Assembly (NCBI GenBank): GCA_019055375.1
Contig: JAHQIW010004583.1
Coordinates: forward strand, 124,001 to 188,000
DNA from: Parelaphostrongylus tenuis
Taxonomy: Eukaryota > Nematoda > Chromadorea > Rhabditida > Metastrongylidae
Direction of reading: 5' to 3'
Length of the DNA stretch: 64,000 bases
In this document: piece after piece, positions 1 through 17,635 of the stretch
Layout of the letters: every line of letters starts with the position of its first letter
Numbering within the stretch: position 1 is the first letter of the stretch
Notes under the pieces: model-generated
The model's input: only the letters and a program-made list of their open reading frames with translations
Database searches by the model: none
What the model was told of the DNA's origin: nothing
Made by a program: the position numbers and the translations under genes

Positions 1-382
1 AATTATTGCTGCAAATTTTGAGATTCTGACTCAAACCATGGTGTGAGTAGTAATGAAGTCAATGACCACTTTCATAATTGTTTATTCTTGAACTGATTTG
101 ACAGCGATCCTTAACTGAAGCTCTCATCAACTGGAAGTCATTAAAATGGAATCGAATCGGATGTCGTCTAGTTTTTACGTGTTCAGTGCATCTTCGTTAA
201 ATTTTTTGGAGAATTTTATGATGACTGGGCAAAGTAATAACAATTACGAGTGAAAGTTGCGCAGAATTAAAATATGTTTGGAACGGAAACATCACAGTTA
301 TTGGCATTGTATAGAACAGTGTTTGCATTATTCAGTTATCACGTGTTGAATTTGCTGTACAGTGTGATTTCGTACGATTGAG
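1..382. other. Presumed intron upstream of the first visible MRP exon
   Basis: No stretch here translates into the MRP segment expected just before the exon at 383. It is AT-rich and probably intronic. Nothing else is recognised. Confidence 0.4.
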
Positions 383-6482
<6,100 letters not shown>

Positions 6483-6682
6483 AAGGTTGTTCTTTTCCAG
6501 CGAGTAAGCGGGTAACGGGCTACATCACCGGTAATGGCATCCACTCATAGAGCGTTTATACATTCCAATTCTTGTTACATTCTCAAAGTTCACTGTAGTA
6601 AAAATTTGTTATTTTCCGAATTTCTTACGTTTCATGTGTCAAATCAATGTATTGTACTCCGTGTCTTGTAAATTAAACACGA

Positions 6683-6688
6683 AATAAA
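6683..6688 (+). promoter_or_regulatory. Poly(A) signal of the MRP gene
   Basis: AATAAA lies about 200 bases after the MRP stop codon, in an AT-rich 3' flank. It is the first canonical signal I see after the stop. Confidence 0.5.
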
Positions 6689-6899
6689 TTATTTCATGCA
6701 ACAATTCTTTGCACATGCATCGTTAGCTAGGGTTCACATAGTCATCACGTTTGTAAATACTATGATCTTCGTCTAAACATCACTGTTCTGAACAGAAATC
6801 AGAAAAAGTAACAGCAACGGATGTGTGGTTTTTTGCACGGTACTGCTATAGCCTTCTACGTTATATAGATTATTATTCTCTATAAACTTCTCAAGAAAC

Positions 6900-9800
6900 T
6901 TCTTCATTTCAACTGCCTGAGTTAATCAAAAATGAGTCTGACTAAGATGTCGTCTTCCAAGGTTCCTTGTAGAGATTGCTGGGATGGCTGATAGAATGGC
7001 AAGCCTCAACCAAAAATCAATCTTCTTGGTTTGCAATACGACATTTTTAGGCTTTCTTGATTGTTCTTTGGTATTGGAGATGTAAAAAGCTGGTGGGATA
7101 TTTTGCTGGAAACCTGCAACAACTTCTTTTTTTCTCGAATCCTCGTTTGCAAAGTTTGTTAGGGGGACGCTGAGTTTTACACGGGCTTGATCTATGAGTC
7201 AATCTCAAGCTGTGGGGAAGCAAATACTCGATGACAGTCTGTATAGTTTGTTACGTTTTCTCTTAATCTCTGCCAAGCAATTTCATCCGTCTAGTAGTGA
7301 GTGACCTTCAGGATGCATATCATTTTGACACTCTGATTTCCCATCTGCTTTCAGCTGACACGCCTTGGTTTTCGTAATAGTAACTTTATATTGCATCAGA
7401 TGCACTGTAATGTTGGAAAATGTAGACGAAGAATAGTTTTCAAGAGGTCAAAGTAGGGTGCAGGTAAATACATGAGAAGGTTTCAAACACTAGTAATGAG
7501 TTAAATGTGAATATGTATCCCATCGGGAACTTGAATCCGCTGATCCATAGTGAGGTGAACAGAAAGGTAGTATACGTCAAATACTTGCAAACCAAACTAC
7601 ATTAGACCGTTAATGTCTTTGGGAATCGCCCTTCGTATAAGTTTGGATCAATTATCAATATCTTTTTAACACAGATCTACATAAAGTGTATTATCGACAA
7701 GGCTGATGTTTCTAGCGCTTTCGACTTTCGTGATGCCGAAATCATTCTACTTCAGTTGTCTATTACACTTTACCAATGTTAGTAATTGCACCAACTCCCA
7801 TTGTGTGGAGTGGAGCAGCATATGAATGAAACTGACTCGATGATGACTTCTTATTGACTCAGCAATAGATCAGAGGTCCGTACAGTGATATTTCTTCCTC
7901 ACAAGGATTGCGCGTGAGACTCCCAGTATCGTTGTTTCTTACATACTGAGACGTTAGTGAATCACCTTGCGTCGTTGTCTCATCGTAAAATTCACGAGAA
8001 TTGCTGTCGTTCTGGAAGAAGGCTCCTGACTAGAGAGCCAATACACCAATTATAGCAACTGCCTATGGTGGCGATTCAAAAAGTCCTGCGTGTAACTATT
8101 TTGCTATTTTGGGAATTTACACTCGATCATTACTCACTGTGTTAATGAACAGAAAAAACTATAGCTGCAGGCTACTTCCGAAATCACACACCAACCCTAC
8201 TTGCTACTGCATACGCTTGCAAAAAGTAAATAGATGGTGAACTATTGGGATTTACAGTTTATAGGAAAATGGGCAATCTATGGTTGCCTTATCACACGAT
8301 AGGTGCATACATGATAGTTTGTGACATCGGGTTAAAAAAACAAGAAGTGTGAGGTTATTCATCCTTCTCAAAATACCTCTTGGATAGTACAAAGATTTAC
8401 GAAGCCGATGGGAGATTTCTCAACCTGGTACAGGTGAATGTGCAGATCAATACACTTTTATTGCTCATGACATTGCTAGATTTGCAAGAGATGATATTCA
8501 GTCAGTACGGCTCGCCTGACATTCCTCTTCAAGTTCATCTAAAAACATCTTGACTCGACTACCTCCAAGAATGCAAGAAACATGTTTATCTTCCGTTCTT
8601 ATGGTGTCACTGCTCCATTATTGCGCTGAAGCTTACCTTGGCACTAACGCACAGATAAGCAGTTCATCAGTGGCATGCCTCACTTTCTACGCCATGCTAG
8701 GTAAGCCTTTTGTTTTGCTGCATTTCGCAACAGCAAATTTGAGCAATTAAACATTCATGTACGCAATACCAACGCAACAATAACAACCAACAATGAGCCA
8801 TAAACGAGCAGGATAACCAATAACATTGCACCAGAAAAACACAAGTACAAAAGAGATGAGCCGATTATGAGAAAACATCATCAATTCAACATTAGAGTAG
8901 TGAGGAATTATCACAAATACACTTTATTGACGCATAGACATCACTTCAAACGAAGAAAAAAGTGCGAAAATATCAAACCACAGGAAAAGGGTATATACTT
9001 TTGGAGTAATTTTTAAGTGATCTGACAAATAAAACAATTTCTACGCGTTCAAATACTTCACCAACTTGAGATAATCAATTTAAGAAAATTATCTTTAGGT
9101 ATTTCCATTGATTTGCAGATAACTTTTGATAATCAGCACTGCTTAAAAAGATACTATTTTTGCCTCATCACTTGTAACAATAAACAGTGATGGTTTTCCT
9201 CTTATTCAAGACGCTCTCCCCAAAATGATTGTGTGTTTTTCATTGTTTCCATTTTTTTTTCAACTCAAAGCAGCTCATTCATTTCGTTTTTTCTTTCTTG
9301 TTATCGGCGTGTCCTCCTTGGAGTGCTGATTTATCCATGTGCTACAAAAATAGCAAAGAAATCATGTAAAACTTTCACACAGAGAAATTGCCAATTTGAA
9401 ATAGTGACACTATTTTACCAAAGTTCTCAAAAACTACATTGTAATGTGATTTGAGTTGCCTCTCCAGCGGCGCAATCTTTCTTTCGAATTGAAGATTGAA
9501 TAGCCGCTCCTTCTATGTCGGCTAGTTTAGCCATATGTTGGTTAAAATTTCGCAGCCATTTGCACTGTTGAAGAACAGCATCCTGGCATCCTTCGTTCGC
9601 TCCACTGATCTAGAAGATTTGCTCATCACAAGGCTCGTAGAAATATGATTCGTCTACCAACACCAGTATAAGCGTTTGCAGTGAAACGAAAATCAAAGAA
9701 GTCGTAAGTATTCTCTAGAGAAACAAGTTTCATAACAAAAAGATAAAAAGACTTAAATACTGCTCTCTAGATAGCACGTGCTAGCAAGGCATCGCTGGAT

Positions 9801-9990
9801 TACAGTAACTATTTCCTTACATAATTCGTAATCCTCCAGTGTTGTATGTTTCCCATGCTAACTGTTATTTTTATTGTCATACGTACTTACTATCTCGTCA
9901 CTTGGCTGTACGACAACTCCTCACGATAACTTTCACATTCGCGAAAGCACCTGGACCATTTTTGTGCGGGGCCCAGTAAGTCCAGCATTC
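6900..9990. repeat. Copy 1 of a diverged ~3-kb segmental duplication
   Basis: Colinear similarity to 27850-31080 appears at many points, for example 7250-7370 with 28470-28590, 7960-8080 with 29120-29250, 8540-8580 with 29690-29740, and 9450-9500 with 30580-30640. The copies differ at many bases and small indels. Several matching blocks read better as protein on the minus strand, suggesting decayed paralogues of a spliced gene, but I cannot name a family. The + strand open frames at 8550-8750 and 9233-9454 are not conserved between copies. Confidence 0.6.
9450..9690 (-). pseudogene. Candidate coding relic in duplication copy 1
   Basis: Read on the minus strand, a hydrophobic leader-like stretch (LQTLILVLV) is followed by one stop. 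A clean open stretch then contains GANEGCQDAVLQQCKWLRN and ends KKDCAAGEATQ. The homologous position of the other copy (30590-30810) keeps the leader (LQMLILVV) but has several stops and an indel near the end. Three cysteines and a leader would fit a small secreted protein. No family is recognised; this may be a dying paralogue or chance. Confidence 0.3.
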
Positions 9991-10612
9991 AATCGTATCT
10001 TCGTCTTCTTCTCAAACGTCGTAGAATACTAATCGAGTGCGTGTCCGTGCAATCTCCAGGATAGCCTAGCTGAGGCGTTCAATAGGGTGCTCGTTGTTCA
10101 CTGTAGAAGAATGTTGAAGGGTGGGTTTGGCCCCATGCGCGTTGCTCACAAAAAAGAGCAGTCACATGTGAAATTTGTGCAAAGAAGAGTGACTGTGATT
10201 TGTGCGCATAAACTGCACCACAGAAGGACAACTATCCATCATCCCCTTAGTATTGTCATTTGGTGACGTTACATCACCAAAGCCATTCGCAGCCACATAG
10301 TTTATATAATTAAGGTGTAGACTGGAGTAAGAATCAAATACGCATTAATGGACAAATTTTCCTCGAATTTTCATCATGCTTACGGCATCGTTATATCCTC
10401 AAGAAATTCAACTGAAGCAGAAACGATCCCCCTGGGCTGAGCGAATTTAAAACGATTGGCTCATGCATATTACGAGAGAAAACTCAGATTTTGAGAAATT
10501 TGTAGCGCGAAAATCAATTATATGAACCAGTTGGGGATATTATTACAAAAACTTGTATATATCAGCATTATAGCCAGCCTTGTTGCTTTAAATCGCATTA
10601 AGAGAGATAGCA
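9991..10612. other. No gene recognised
   Basis: AT-rich sequence with no convincing exon on either strand and no repeat that I can match elsewhere in the window. Confidence 0.4.
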
Positions 10613-10690
10613 GAACAAGTGCAGTGGTTAGCACGCTTAAACGGAACGGTTGAGACACGAGTTCAACTCCTGGCCGAAGTTCGAAGTTTT
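10613..10690 (+). mobile_element. Degenerate tRNA-derived fragment
   Basis: An A-box-like stretch (GTGCAGTGGTTAGCACGC) is followed by a B-box GAGTTCAACTCC at usual tRNA spacing. The acceptor and T stems do not pair well, so this is a tRNA-derived repeat and not a working tRNA gene. Confidence 0.45.
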
Positions 10691-10987
10691 GCTTATTAGT
10701 CAACATTATTGGATATATAGTTAAGACATTTTATCAATAAAAACAGAGCAGCAGAAAAAGGAATAAATTTCCCTAGTTCAAGTCGTAACTGGAAAGCGAA
10801 CATACCTCGGACCGAAGTCGTTTTCCAACGTTCCAGATAACACGTCGAACAAAAGTGTAGGGGACATGTGACTTCGTCAACGATCTTTCGTAGACAGCCC
10901 ACACTATACTCGGCAGCAATATAGTCCTTGAACATTATTAATGAGATATCAAAGGATTTCAAAGTAGCTACTCGACATCTAAAAAAA

Positions 10988-11092
10988 AGTTGAGTGGCAC
11001 GCAAAACATTCAACCACAGTTGGGAGTTGAGCCTGTGTTTCATCCACATCGGTGGCGCGTGCTACCAATGCACCACCGATGCCGCCGCTTTG
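10988..11092 (-). mobile_element. tRNA-like element (family S2), minus strand
   Basis: The reverse complement shows GGTGCATTGGTAGCACG (A-box) and GGCTCAACTCC (B-box), and matches the copies at 6114 and 21273. A 117-codon minus-strand open frame starting inside it (to 10696) is an artefact of the repeat. Confidence 0.6.
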
Positions 11093-11816
11093 CATCTCTA
11101 ATGACCAAAACGGTAAACTCCTATGGTTAGATTTCGAGGAAAGACACTCCCGCACGAAAAGTTTGACGAGAATAACGTTCTAACAAGAAAACAAGAGTAG
11201 AATTCGCAGATTTGACTGCACTGCACACAATTTGTAGAAAAAATGGTATCTCCGTTTTCCCTTTCCTACTCTGATGCACTGTATCATTAATAGCACAGTT
11301 ACAGCACCTCTATTACACTAAAATGTAATTAGTATTGCCAATCAACTAACTTCTACCCCGCTTAAAAATTTAATATAGTTTGATAGAATATTTGAGCCCT
11401 TTAAGAGGTCTGATATGGCAACTCGGTGATCCATCATTCTTGAACGCAACGTCAAGTGACTCCTTACGTGACGTAAAATGGGACTTTTTCGTCGCCGACT
11501 GCTAATATTATGCCGTTCCATGGGTTTTGGAACTAGATCAGGAAACACCAAATTAGCACTTCCTAATCATCCTTCCTGCAATTGCATCATCACGCAAGCT
11601 CCGTTAGTCACTAGCATTTTCCCCTACGCGTCGTTCCTGTATGAGTAACAAATTTAGTTTCCAAGACGGCTCCATCTTTGAGCAAGCATAAACTAGTTGT
11701 ACACCAAAATATACGAAAGCAGATGCACAATGAACGACAACAGATTATGAAATTTCAGTTACTTTTGTTCGATTAATTTAGTGCTTGTTGCTGTAGAGTC
11801 AGAACTTTGAAGCGAC
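11093..11816. other. No gene recognised
   Basis: No supported exon or repeat was found; the only open frame (11342-11551, minus) is short and unlike any family I know. Confidence 0.35.
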
Positions 11817-11844
11817 AATATATATATATATATATATATATATA
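11817..11844. repeat. (AT)n microsatellite
   Basis: A pure TA dinucleotide run of about 28 bases. Further AT-rich alternation continues to about 11890. Confidence 0.95.
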
Positions 11845-11893
11845 CGTGTATATACATTATATATGTGCGTAACATGTACATTTATATGTATGC

Positions 11894-11994
11894 TACCGGC
11901 CTGGTCTCAGTCTTGTCCAGGAGGATAAGCAGCTCGATACATCAGGAGTCCACCGCGAGTTATTGCAAAGGCCAGATATGCATTCAATCACCTC
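11894..11994 (+). mobile_element. tRNA-derived SINE (family S1), partial body
   Basis: Matches the middle of the full copy at 54453-54756: the CTTGTC...GGAGGATAAGCAG block, the CCACCGCGAGT block and the CATTCAATCACCTC block. The tRNA-like head is missing. It faces a longer minus-strand copy that begins about 20 bases later. Confidence 0.75.
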
Positions 11995-12014
11995 TTATGG
12001 TCCATAAAGCATGA

Positions 12015-12295
12015 AAATAAAGCTATCGGCGTTGATCAATCCGTGAGGGATGTGCCATGCATTCGAATTCAATTCTTAACTTTGTTTGAGGTGATTGACT
12101 GCATATTCAGCCTTTACCATGACTCGCGGTGACATCCCGCTGAGCCGCGTCAGCTCTGCTCATCTTTCCAGACAAGTCTGTTACCAATTTACCGAGCTCG
12201 GTAGGATGGATGGCTTGGTGACTATGGGCGCGAGATCGAGCCATTGACCTCGTGTGTGACGCAGAACCCTCTAACCACTACGCCCCATGCGCTCA
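12015..12295 (-). mobile_element. tRNA-derived SINE (family S1), minus strand
   Basis: The reverse complement runs from a tRNA-like head (GCGCATGGGGCG..., B-box-like GGCTCGATCTCGC) to the tail block CGCCGATAGCTTTA. It forms an inverted pair with the partial copy at 11894-11994. Confidence 0.8.
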
Positions 12296-12509
12296 TGGCC
12301 TATAACTCTCAAAAAGTAATGCTCACCGGGGTGTGAAATTGGAGTGTAGCTTGGTTGGAGTGGTTGACGTTAGTGCTGAAATATAAAGCGTATATTTCAA
12401 AACACGTTCTGTAAGAATCCAGAAACAAAGGAAAATTCTTGATAGCTTCATGAGTCACAGCAGAACTCAACGTTACTAAAGGTATCTAGTGCCTCTGCAT
12501 GATCTTTAG

Positions 12510-12578
12510 AAAACTATATGGATATATAGTTACATATACGTATATGTATATATATATACATACATATATATCCACGAA
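12510..12578. repeat. AT/GTAT-rich simple sequence
   Basis: Alternating TA, TATG and ACAT units over about 70 bases, partly self-complementary. Confidence 0.8.
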
Positions 12579-12594
12579 TAGTGGCTGATTTACA

Positions 12595-12672
12595 AAGCTC
12601 TGAATCTCAAACGGGATTCAAATCCGTATCACACCTTTTTCGATCGCAACTAACCTATTGCATTATCGAAGC
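12595..12672 (-). mobile_element. tRNA-like fragment, minus strand
   Basis: On the minus strand, AATGCAATAGGTTAGTTGCG is followed by the B-box-like GGATTTGAATCCC. No proper acceptor stem forms. Probably the head of a decayed SINE. Confidence 0.4.
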
Positions 12673-12849
12673 TCCTATTCTACTGTAATTCTTTCTGCAA
12701 TGCAAGTAATCAATCCGTCTACTTACATATGTCTAATATTTGTTGGCTTAACTGAGCCTGATGTCGCGATATGTGCTTATCAGGTGTAACCGTTGACAGT
12801 TTCTTACAGACAAATCGATTGATAGTATTGCAGAAAAGTGGTAACGCAG

Positions 12850-12915
12850 CATAAGCATCGGTGGCGATTTTGATTAACATGCTCAACAGTAAAGATTAGG
12901 TGTCGGTTTAAATCC
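12850..12915 (+). mobile_element. tRNA-like fragment
   Basis: A B-box-like TCGGTTTAAATCCGATC lies about 40 bases after a GGTGGCGATTTTGATT stretch. Similar in kind to the fragment at 12595 but weaker. Confidence 0.3.
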
Positions 12916-14389
12916 GATCTGAGTTTGAAAGTTTTGAATATCATGAAACATTTCTGTAAATGTATGAGGAGAATTATTGACAAATTTATTTGGAATTATA
13001 AACGTGAAAATAAATAAATAATATAGAAAACCATATTGCCGTGAAAGGAAAATATTTTTAGCTATTATACAGCATTCGTTTCTTCCTTTTTCATTTACGT
13101 TTCTGCAGTCATTCGACAACTTGAAAAATACAGGTTTTCATACTGAGTTTGCTTCGTAAAAAGACTTTCATAGTATGTTCTATCAATTAAAAAATGGTTA
13201 CGTTTTCAATTGGAGCTCATTTTTCAAATTCACAGGGGATTTTTTTGTCTTTTTATAGTGAAATTTCAATTTCAGAGAAATTTTGTCACCATAAAGTATT
13301 GTATATTACTGGAGTGAATTCTATAAACTTGTTTTGAGTAGAAAGAGCACTTAGTTGTGCGGAAAATTTCCAGATTTTAGTACGAAATGTACAAAGTGCA
13401 TTTACATTCTATGAAATGTGCTCGTGTTTCCTTGCAATTCTAACATAGAGGCCTTTTAGTCGACGCCCTCAGGAAGACTTCATGCACCCTGCCAATTTCA
13501 ACTCTCCTATTGACTCAAATAAGACACATTCAGGTTGTTAAACGTTCAGCAGTAGCGCAGGGACCTCCTATGCTGCCAGCTGCTTTCGATGGGCATCGTT
13601 CTTAACAATGGGAGTATTCTCTCCGCCGCATGATTTGATTAAGTAATTCCACCTAGTACGTTCAGACAAATGTTTGAAGTTCTTACTCCTTCCCTAGATA
13701 TTGATGTAATTATTCACACATAGGCCTTGTTAGTTTCTACGATTACTTATGATTTACGAATGCAAAGAGGAGTAGTAAACTTTTGTGTCACGAAACAACT
13801 CTCGGCGTAAAGCGAATAGTGTTCATATGAACAACAGACAAATATCGGTAGTGACAGGATGGGTAATAAGTGGGAAATGGCGGTCTTCTTCCTAGAAGAT
13901 GTGCGACAGATATGAAAAGAGCCAGTAAATTCACTTTTTAGCTTTTCTATTGAAAGCGGATTCATAGAACTAATAGCGCACTTCCTGCTTAGAATGTCTA
14001 CGAAAATTTTATTGCAAAATATCATTCCCATGTGACAATGAAGTGCCCCGACCATGTAAATTCTACTATCGGACCAGGCCAATACTGAAGTCTTTCTTTC
14101 TAGCTACTGAATGACGACTACTAGTAGTCTGCTGAAAAAGCAGGAGGTGCAAGAGGAAAAGCTCCATTCATGGAGCACTCTGTCAAAGCTATTTTCACTT
14201 GTACAGTAAAGCCGCTCCACATACAGGATACGAAAAAAGTTCTATAAAATCTCATTTTGTTGATTTAGACACTGATATGACATTTTTTGATGCTGATAAT
14301 TTCATTGAATTCCTTGTTCAATTCTAATCTCGAGTCTTTTATTCATTTGTCTATTTTCAGTTGTGCTCAAGTTACGGATCGTTGAATAC
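12916..14389. other. No gene recognised
   Basis: Long AT-rich stretch. The largest open frame (13747-14082, minus, 111 codons) has no recognisable domain, and its composition does not settle whether it is real. Confidence 0.35.
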
Positions 14390-14499
14390 AACGTTTTGCA
14401 GTAGTTGAGTTGCATGAGACGCACACGTTTCCTCCGTATTCGTTCCATGCACGCGTCAAGGTCGAACCACTCGACAATCGCCACAATCGAAGTCGACTT

Positions 14500-14990
14500 T
14501 CAAGGAGGGTCAACAGAAGTCCGTAGTAGCAAAAACCATAGGCCATAGTAATTTTCCGGTCTCTGTGATGGTCTGGGAGGGCATTTGCGCCACCACAAAA
14601 ACGCCGTTGGTCTTCATTAACAGAAACGTCATGATCAACAATGCCAGCTATCACCAGCAAGTTTCACAGGGCGTACCTGAGGCCTCGGAGCACTCAGCAC
14701 TTTCGCATCGACGGACTTATGCGTCAATGGAACTGTGCTCTTGTGCATTCGGTAATTTGAACGGTTGTCATCTATCGAAAGCATTTTCCAGGCTTCTGGG
14801 CGGGGACAACTGAGCGCCGAATCCGGCTTTCTTAATCCAGTGGATTACTCCGTGTGGTCCATACTAGAGGAATAAGTTTCGGCTACTCGCCTCATTAGCG
14901 CAGACGCGCTTGAAACGGTTTTGACATGTGCTTGGGACAAAATTGATGTGAAAACATGTGCAAGTATCTTGAGCAACTTAACTTCTGCGA
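14500..14990 (+). pseudogene. Tc1/mariner transposase relic (C-terminal half)
   Basis: The encoded enzyme would cut and paste a DNA transposon. In frame I read SVMVWEGICATTKTPLVFIN then a NVMINNASYHQQVSQGV stretch. After frameshifts come a FPGFWAG remnant and FLNPVDYSVWSILE, then ALETVLTCAWDKIDV. This is the usual order of the catalytic half of Tc1/mariner-type transposases. The third catalytic Asp (normally in S-P-D-L-N-P) reads Gly here and the middle block is shifted, so the copy is dead. No terminal repeats are seen. Confidence 0.8.
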
Positions 14991-15449
14991 TTTGAGGATC
15001 CATACTCAAGCATAACTGAGAATAGCCAAATAAATAAACTGGATTCTAGCTTAGAGTTGAACAAGAAATTCAATAAAATTATCATAAAATCATTAGCATT
15101 AATAGAAATAGCATCACATCATGCTGAAAGGAACAAAAATGCAAAACTGACAGGATTGTTTTCACAACCGGTATGTTCCTTTTACGACTTACACATTGTG
15201 GAAAACAAGCTTTCGGTTAATTTCTTACGAAATAGGCGATTGAATGCACAATTAAGGGTAGAAGTACGGTTTTTAGAAGGATGTCTCTTTCGGATCGAAC
15301 GGTAGGATTTATTGGAATACATGAATATTTTTCTCTTTTCTGACAATAAATTTGCTCAAAAGTGAAATTTCAACTGTATAAGTACAAAAATCCAGAGTAA
15401 AGTTCGACAACGGGCTATTCTAGTCCAAAAGCAAAATGCAGTCCTCTTT
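14991..15449. other. No gene recognised
   Basis: AT-rich sequence. The + open frame 15057-15305 (82 codons) does not resemble a known protein. Confidence 0.35.
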
Positions 15450-16450
15450 TTACTTATTATAGCGCATAAGAATGTTTCGCCTTAACGAATTATGAAAATC
15501 TTCACTTTTGAGCTAAAGCTTTATAATGATTACTGATAGTCTAGAGAAAATACTTTTCTGACTACACAAGGAAACGAGCGAGTGATTAGAACTGCTATCG
15601 ATGCCGCACTCTATGGAAAGGATCCATTTTTGTGCAAAGAAGTTTCTCCTTGTTTACTAGTTTATGAAATGTAGTTGTAAAAGTCGAGTTAGATGGACAA
15701 ATTATTCATTGGGTAAATTGACACTCGATTATTTATAGCGTACCTCATTAAGAAAAAGAGCAAATCAAACAATGTGCGAGCATGTGCATGAGTTGAACTA
15801 CCAATTGATTGCAAGCACTCTAGAACAGGATTATGTGTACCAAAATTCACCATCGCACAATGTTTGGGTACTCTAGAAAAGATTTCTTTGCTAATGGGCC
15901 AAAGGTAAATTTTGCAGCAAAGAAAATTGAAAAAAAAAAAACGAAACACATGTATGCTCAGAAATGCTCAGTTTGAAGGTGTGGTCTCAAAATCACAAGA
16001 CTGCCAGAAATTCTTCGAAAATGCCATTGCGTAGCTGACTTGGCGAATGTAAGAAAAATTATTTCGATTAGCATTCTTCGATATTTTTAGAAAAGGCAAA
16101 ATCGTCAAGCGGCATTCGAAGCAACATGTGAAATATTCGGAGACCTTGGTAGAGAATGAATACGTGGAAACGACTCTTTGGAAGTAAGCATTTGAACAGA
16201 ACATTGAGCAATAAGCCATTAGAAATGGTCTTTTGAACAACAGGGAAATTAGACCGGATAAAAATGGGGATAAATCATAAGATAGAGAGATTTAACAAAA
16301 CCAAATTTAAGACATCTTACGACTTCGTTTTACATGATGTTAGAAAGAAAAAGGTGGACTGAATAGTCAAGTTTACATCCCAATTTCTTTCCAGAGGATT
16401 TTTCATTTTTGAATGTACTCTTGTTGTATTAATTCTACGCTTTCACTACT
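15450..16450. repeat. Dispersed repeat R-A, copy 1
   Basis: Colinear with 36100-37080 and 37890-38460. Shared landmarks include GATTAGAA(C/G)TG(C/T)TATCGATG near the start, GTGCAAAGAAGTTT-like blocks, GCATTTGCATGAGTT-like blocks, and AAGCAACATGTGAAATAT near 16120. In the third copy R-A lies directly before RTE sequence, so it is probably the 5' part of that composite element. Confidence 0.6.
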
Positions 16451-16694
16451 ATAGTGTGCTTATACTGTCTCCTCAATCTTTCAAGTTATATATGTCAGTT
16501 TTCATATTTCGTGCTGCAGATTGAATACAAAGAATTTGTAGGTTAGAACTGGTTACATAACATAGTTTGGAGAGAGACGTCATCAAAACTTCGTATGTGT
16601 TTGTTTCGATAGTACTAAGGAAATGTGTATGAATACATCCTTTCATTATTATTTGAGCCAATTTGTCATGTGGTCTGGTAAGGCCTCTTGTACA

Positions 16695-16737
16695 GCCCGA
16701 TACACGTGCTTCGTCTTTACAGACTCGTAAGTCGGGC
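16695..16737 (-). ncRNA. Hammerhead ribozyme-like motif, copy H1 (type I layout)
   Basis: On the minus strand: stem I GCCCGA paired with TCGGGC; core CTTACGA (consensus CUGANGA); stem II GTCT-GTAA-AGAC; GAAG (consensus GAAA); stem III CAC-GTG; then TA before the 3' arm of stem I, the expected cleavage position. One key core base (G5) is changed to T, so this copy is probably inactive. The flank (GTCATGTGGTCTG near 16668) is shared with 17293-17326 and with the palindrome at 45781. Confidence 0.6.
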
Positions 16738-17282
16738 AGAACCCTATGAATACATCTTTATATTACAGTCAATTGATTTTCAGAGCTGATTGTACCTGCT
16801 CAGATGAGCGATGGCAATAAAACTAAATTCGTCGCTCCATAAGATTCTCGTGAATGAGTTCAGTCGATGAAGCTTATAAGAACACAACTATAACGAACTG
16901 TGAAAACATTATAGGAGAAGCTGCAGTCAAACACCAATTAGCCAGTAACAGCTTAAATTTAAATCTCATTCACTTGCGACTGTAATGTCCACTATAGAGT
17001 TAGCAAGAAATTTACCGAATTTCTTCGATTTTGTTGTCTATTCTTCAAGCATTTGAGATTTTGTTCTTAGTAACGTTTAAAGTATCTTTTTGTGGTTATT
17101 TTGATATAATACACTTGTACATTTATTCTAACGCGAATATGTCCCTAGAACAAAAACGATTGTTCATAGTACACGAGTATTATATCGTGCGTTGCGACTG
17201 TTTTCTTATGACCGCACTCAGCTTTCATTACATCTGATAATTTTTTTTTCAGCAATCCATGCGATCTGTTATGACTTATAGA

Positions 17283-17326
17283 GCCTAATAGACGTGTTGC
17301 GGTCTTGACAGCCTCATCAGTTGGGC
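17283..17326 (-). ncRNA. Hammerhead ribozyme-like motif, copy H2
   Basis: On the minus strand: GCCCAA, then a perfect CTGATGA core, an imperfect stem II (GGCT...AGACC), GCAA in place of GAAA, CACGTC, TA and TTAGGC. Stem I keeps five of six pairs. Both flanks align with H1 (for example AATTGATTTTC about 20 bases beyond). Decayed copy of the same unit. Confidence 0.6.
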
Positions 17327-17592
17327 AGTACTCTTTGTCTTAATTGATTTTCTCAAAGAAAACCCCATAGAGTAGGCGGCATGTGCCGTCAAGTGAATGA
17401 AATCACTAAATCGGCAAAGTCTTACACTCACTTACTCTTGGTTGGTATTTATAACAGATCATATCGGTCGTTTCAAGTTTTTTGCTAAGACTACGTTCAA
17501 TTTCACTAGATTTGATGATGTAATTTTGTGACGCTTACTATGTGTAAGAGGACTGAGTTTCCCCAAGAGGATTGGCTTAGACGAAGGGCACT

Positions 17593-17635
17593 GCCCAAGT
17601 GATGGGCTGCGAAGGCCGAAATACGTGTATTGGGC
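17593..17635 (+). ncRNA. Hammerhead ribozyme-like motif, copy H3, opposite strand
   Basis: On the + strand: stem I GCCCAA paired with TTGGGC; core GTGATGG; stem II GGC...GCC; intact GAAA; stem III TAC-GTG with a G-U pair; and TA at the expected cleavage site. Relative to H1, stem I has changed on both sides and still pairs. The 3' flank (CAGAACACATGAC) is the H1 flank in reverse orientation. Core changes make activity doubtful. Confidence 0.55.

Noticed and set aside
10696..11049. 117-codon minus-strand open frame
   Set aside because: Its start lies in the tRNA-like S2 repeat and nothing after it resembles a domain.
11817..12578. CRISPR-like or satellite array
   Set aside because: Only simple AT microsatellites and SINE pieces; no repeat-spacer structure, and the DNA is eukaryotic.
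13747..14082. 111-codon minus-strand open frame
   Set aside because: No domain, no splice context and no second copy to test conservation; length alone is not enough.
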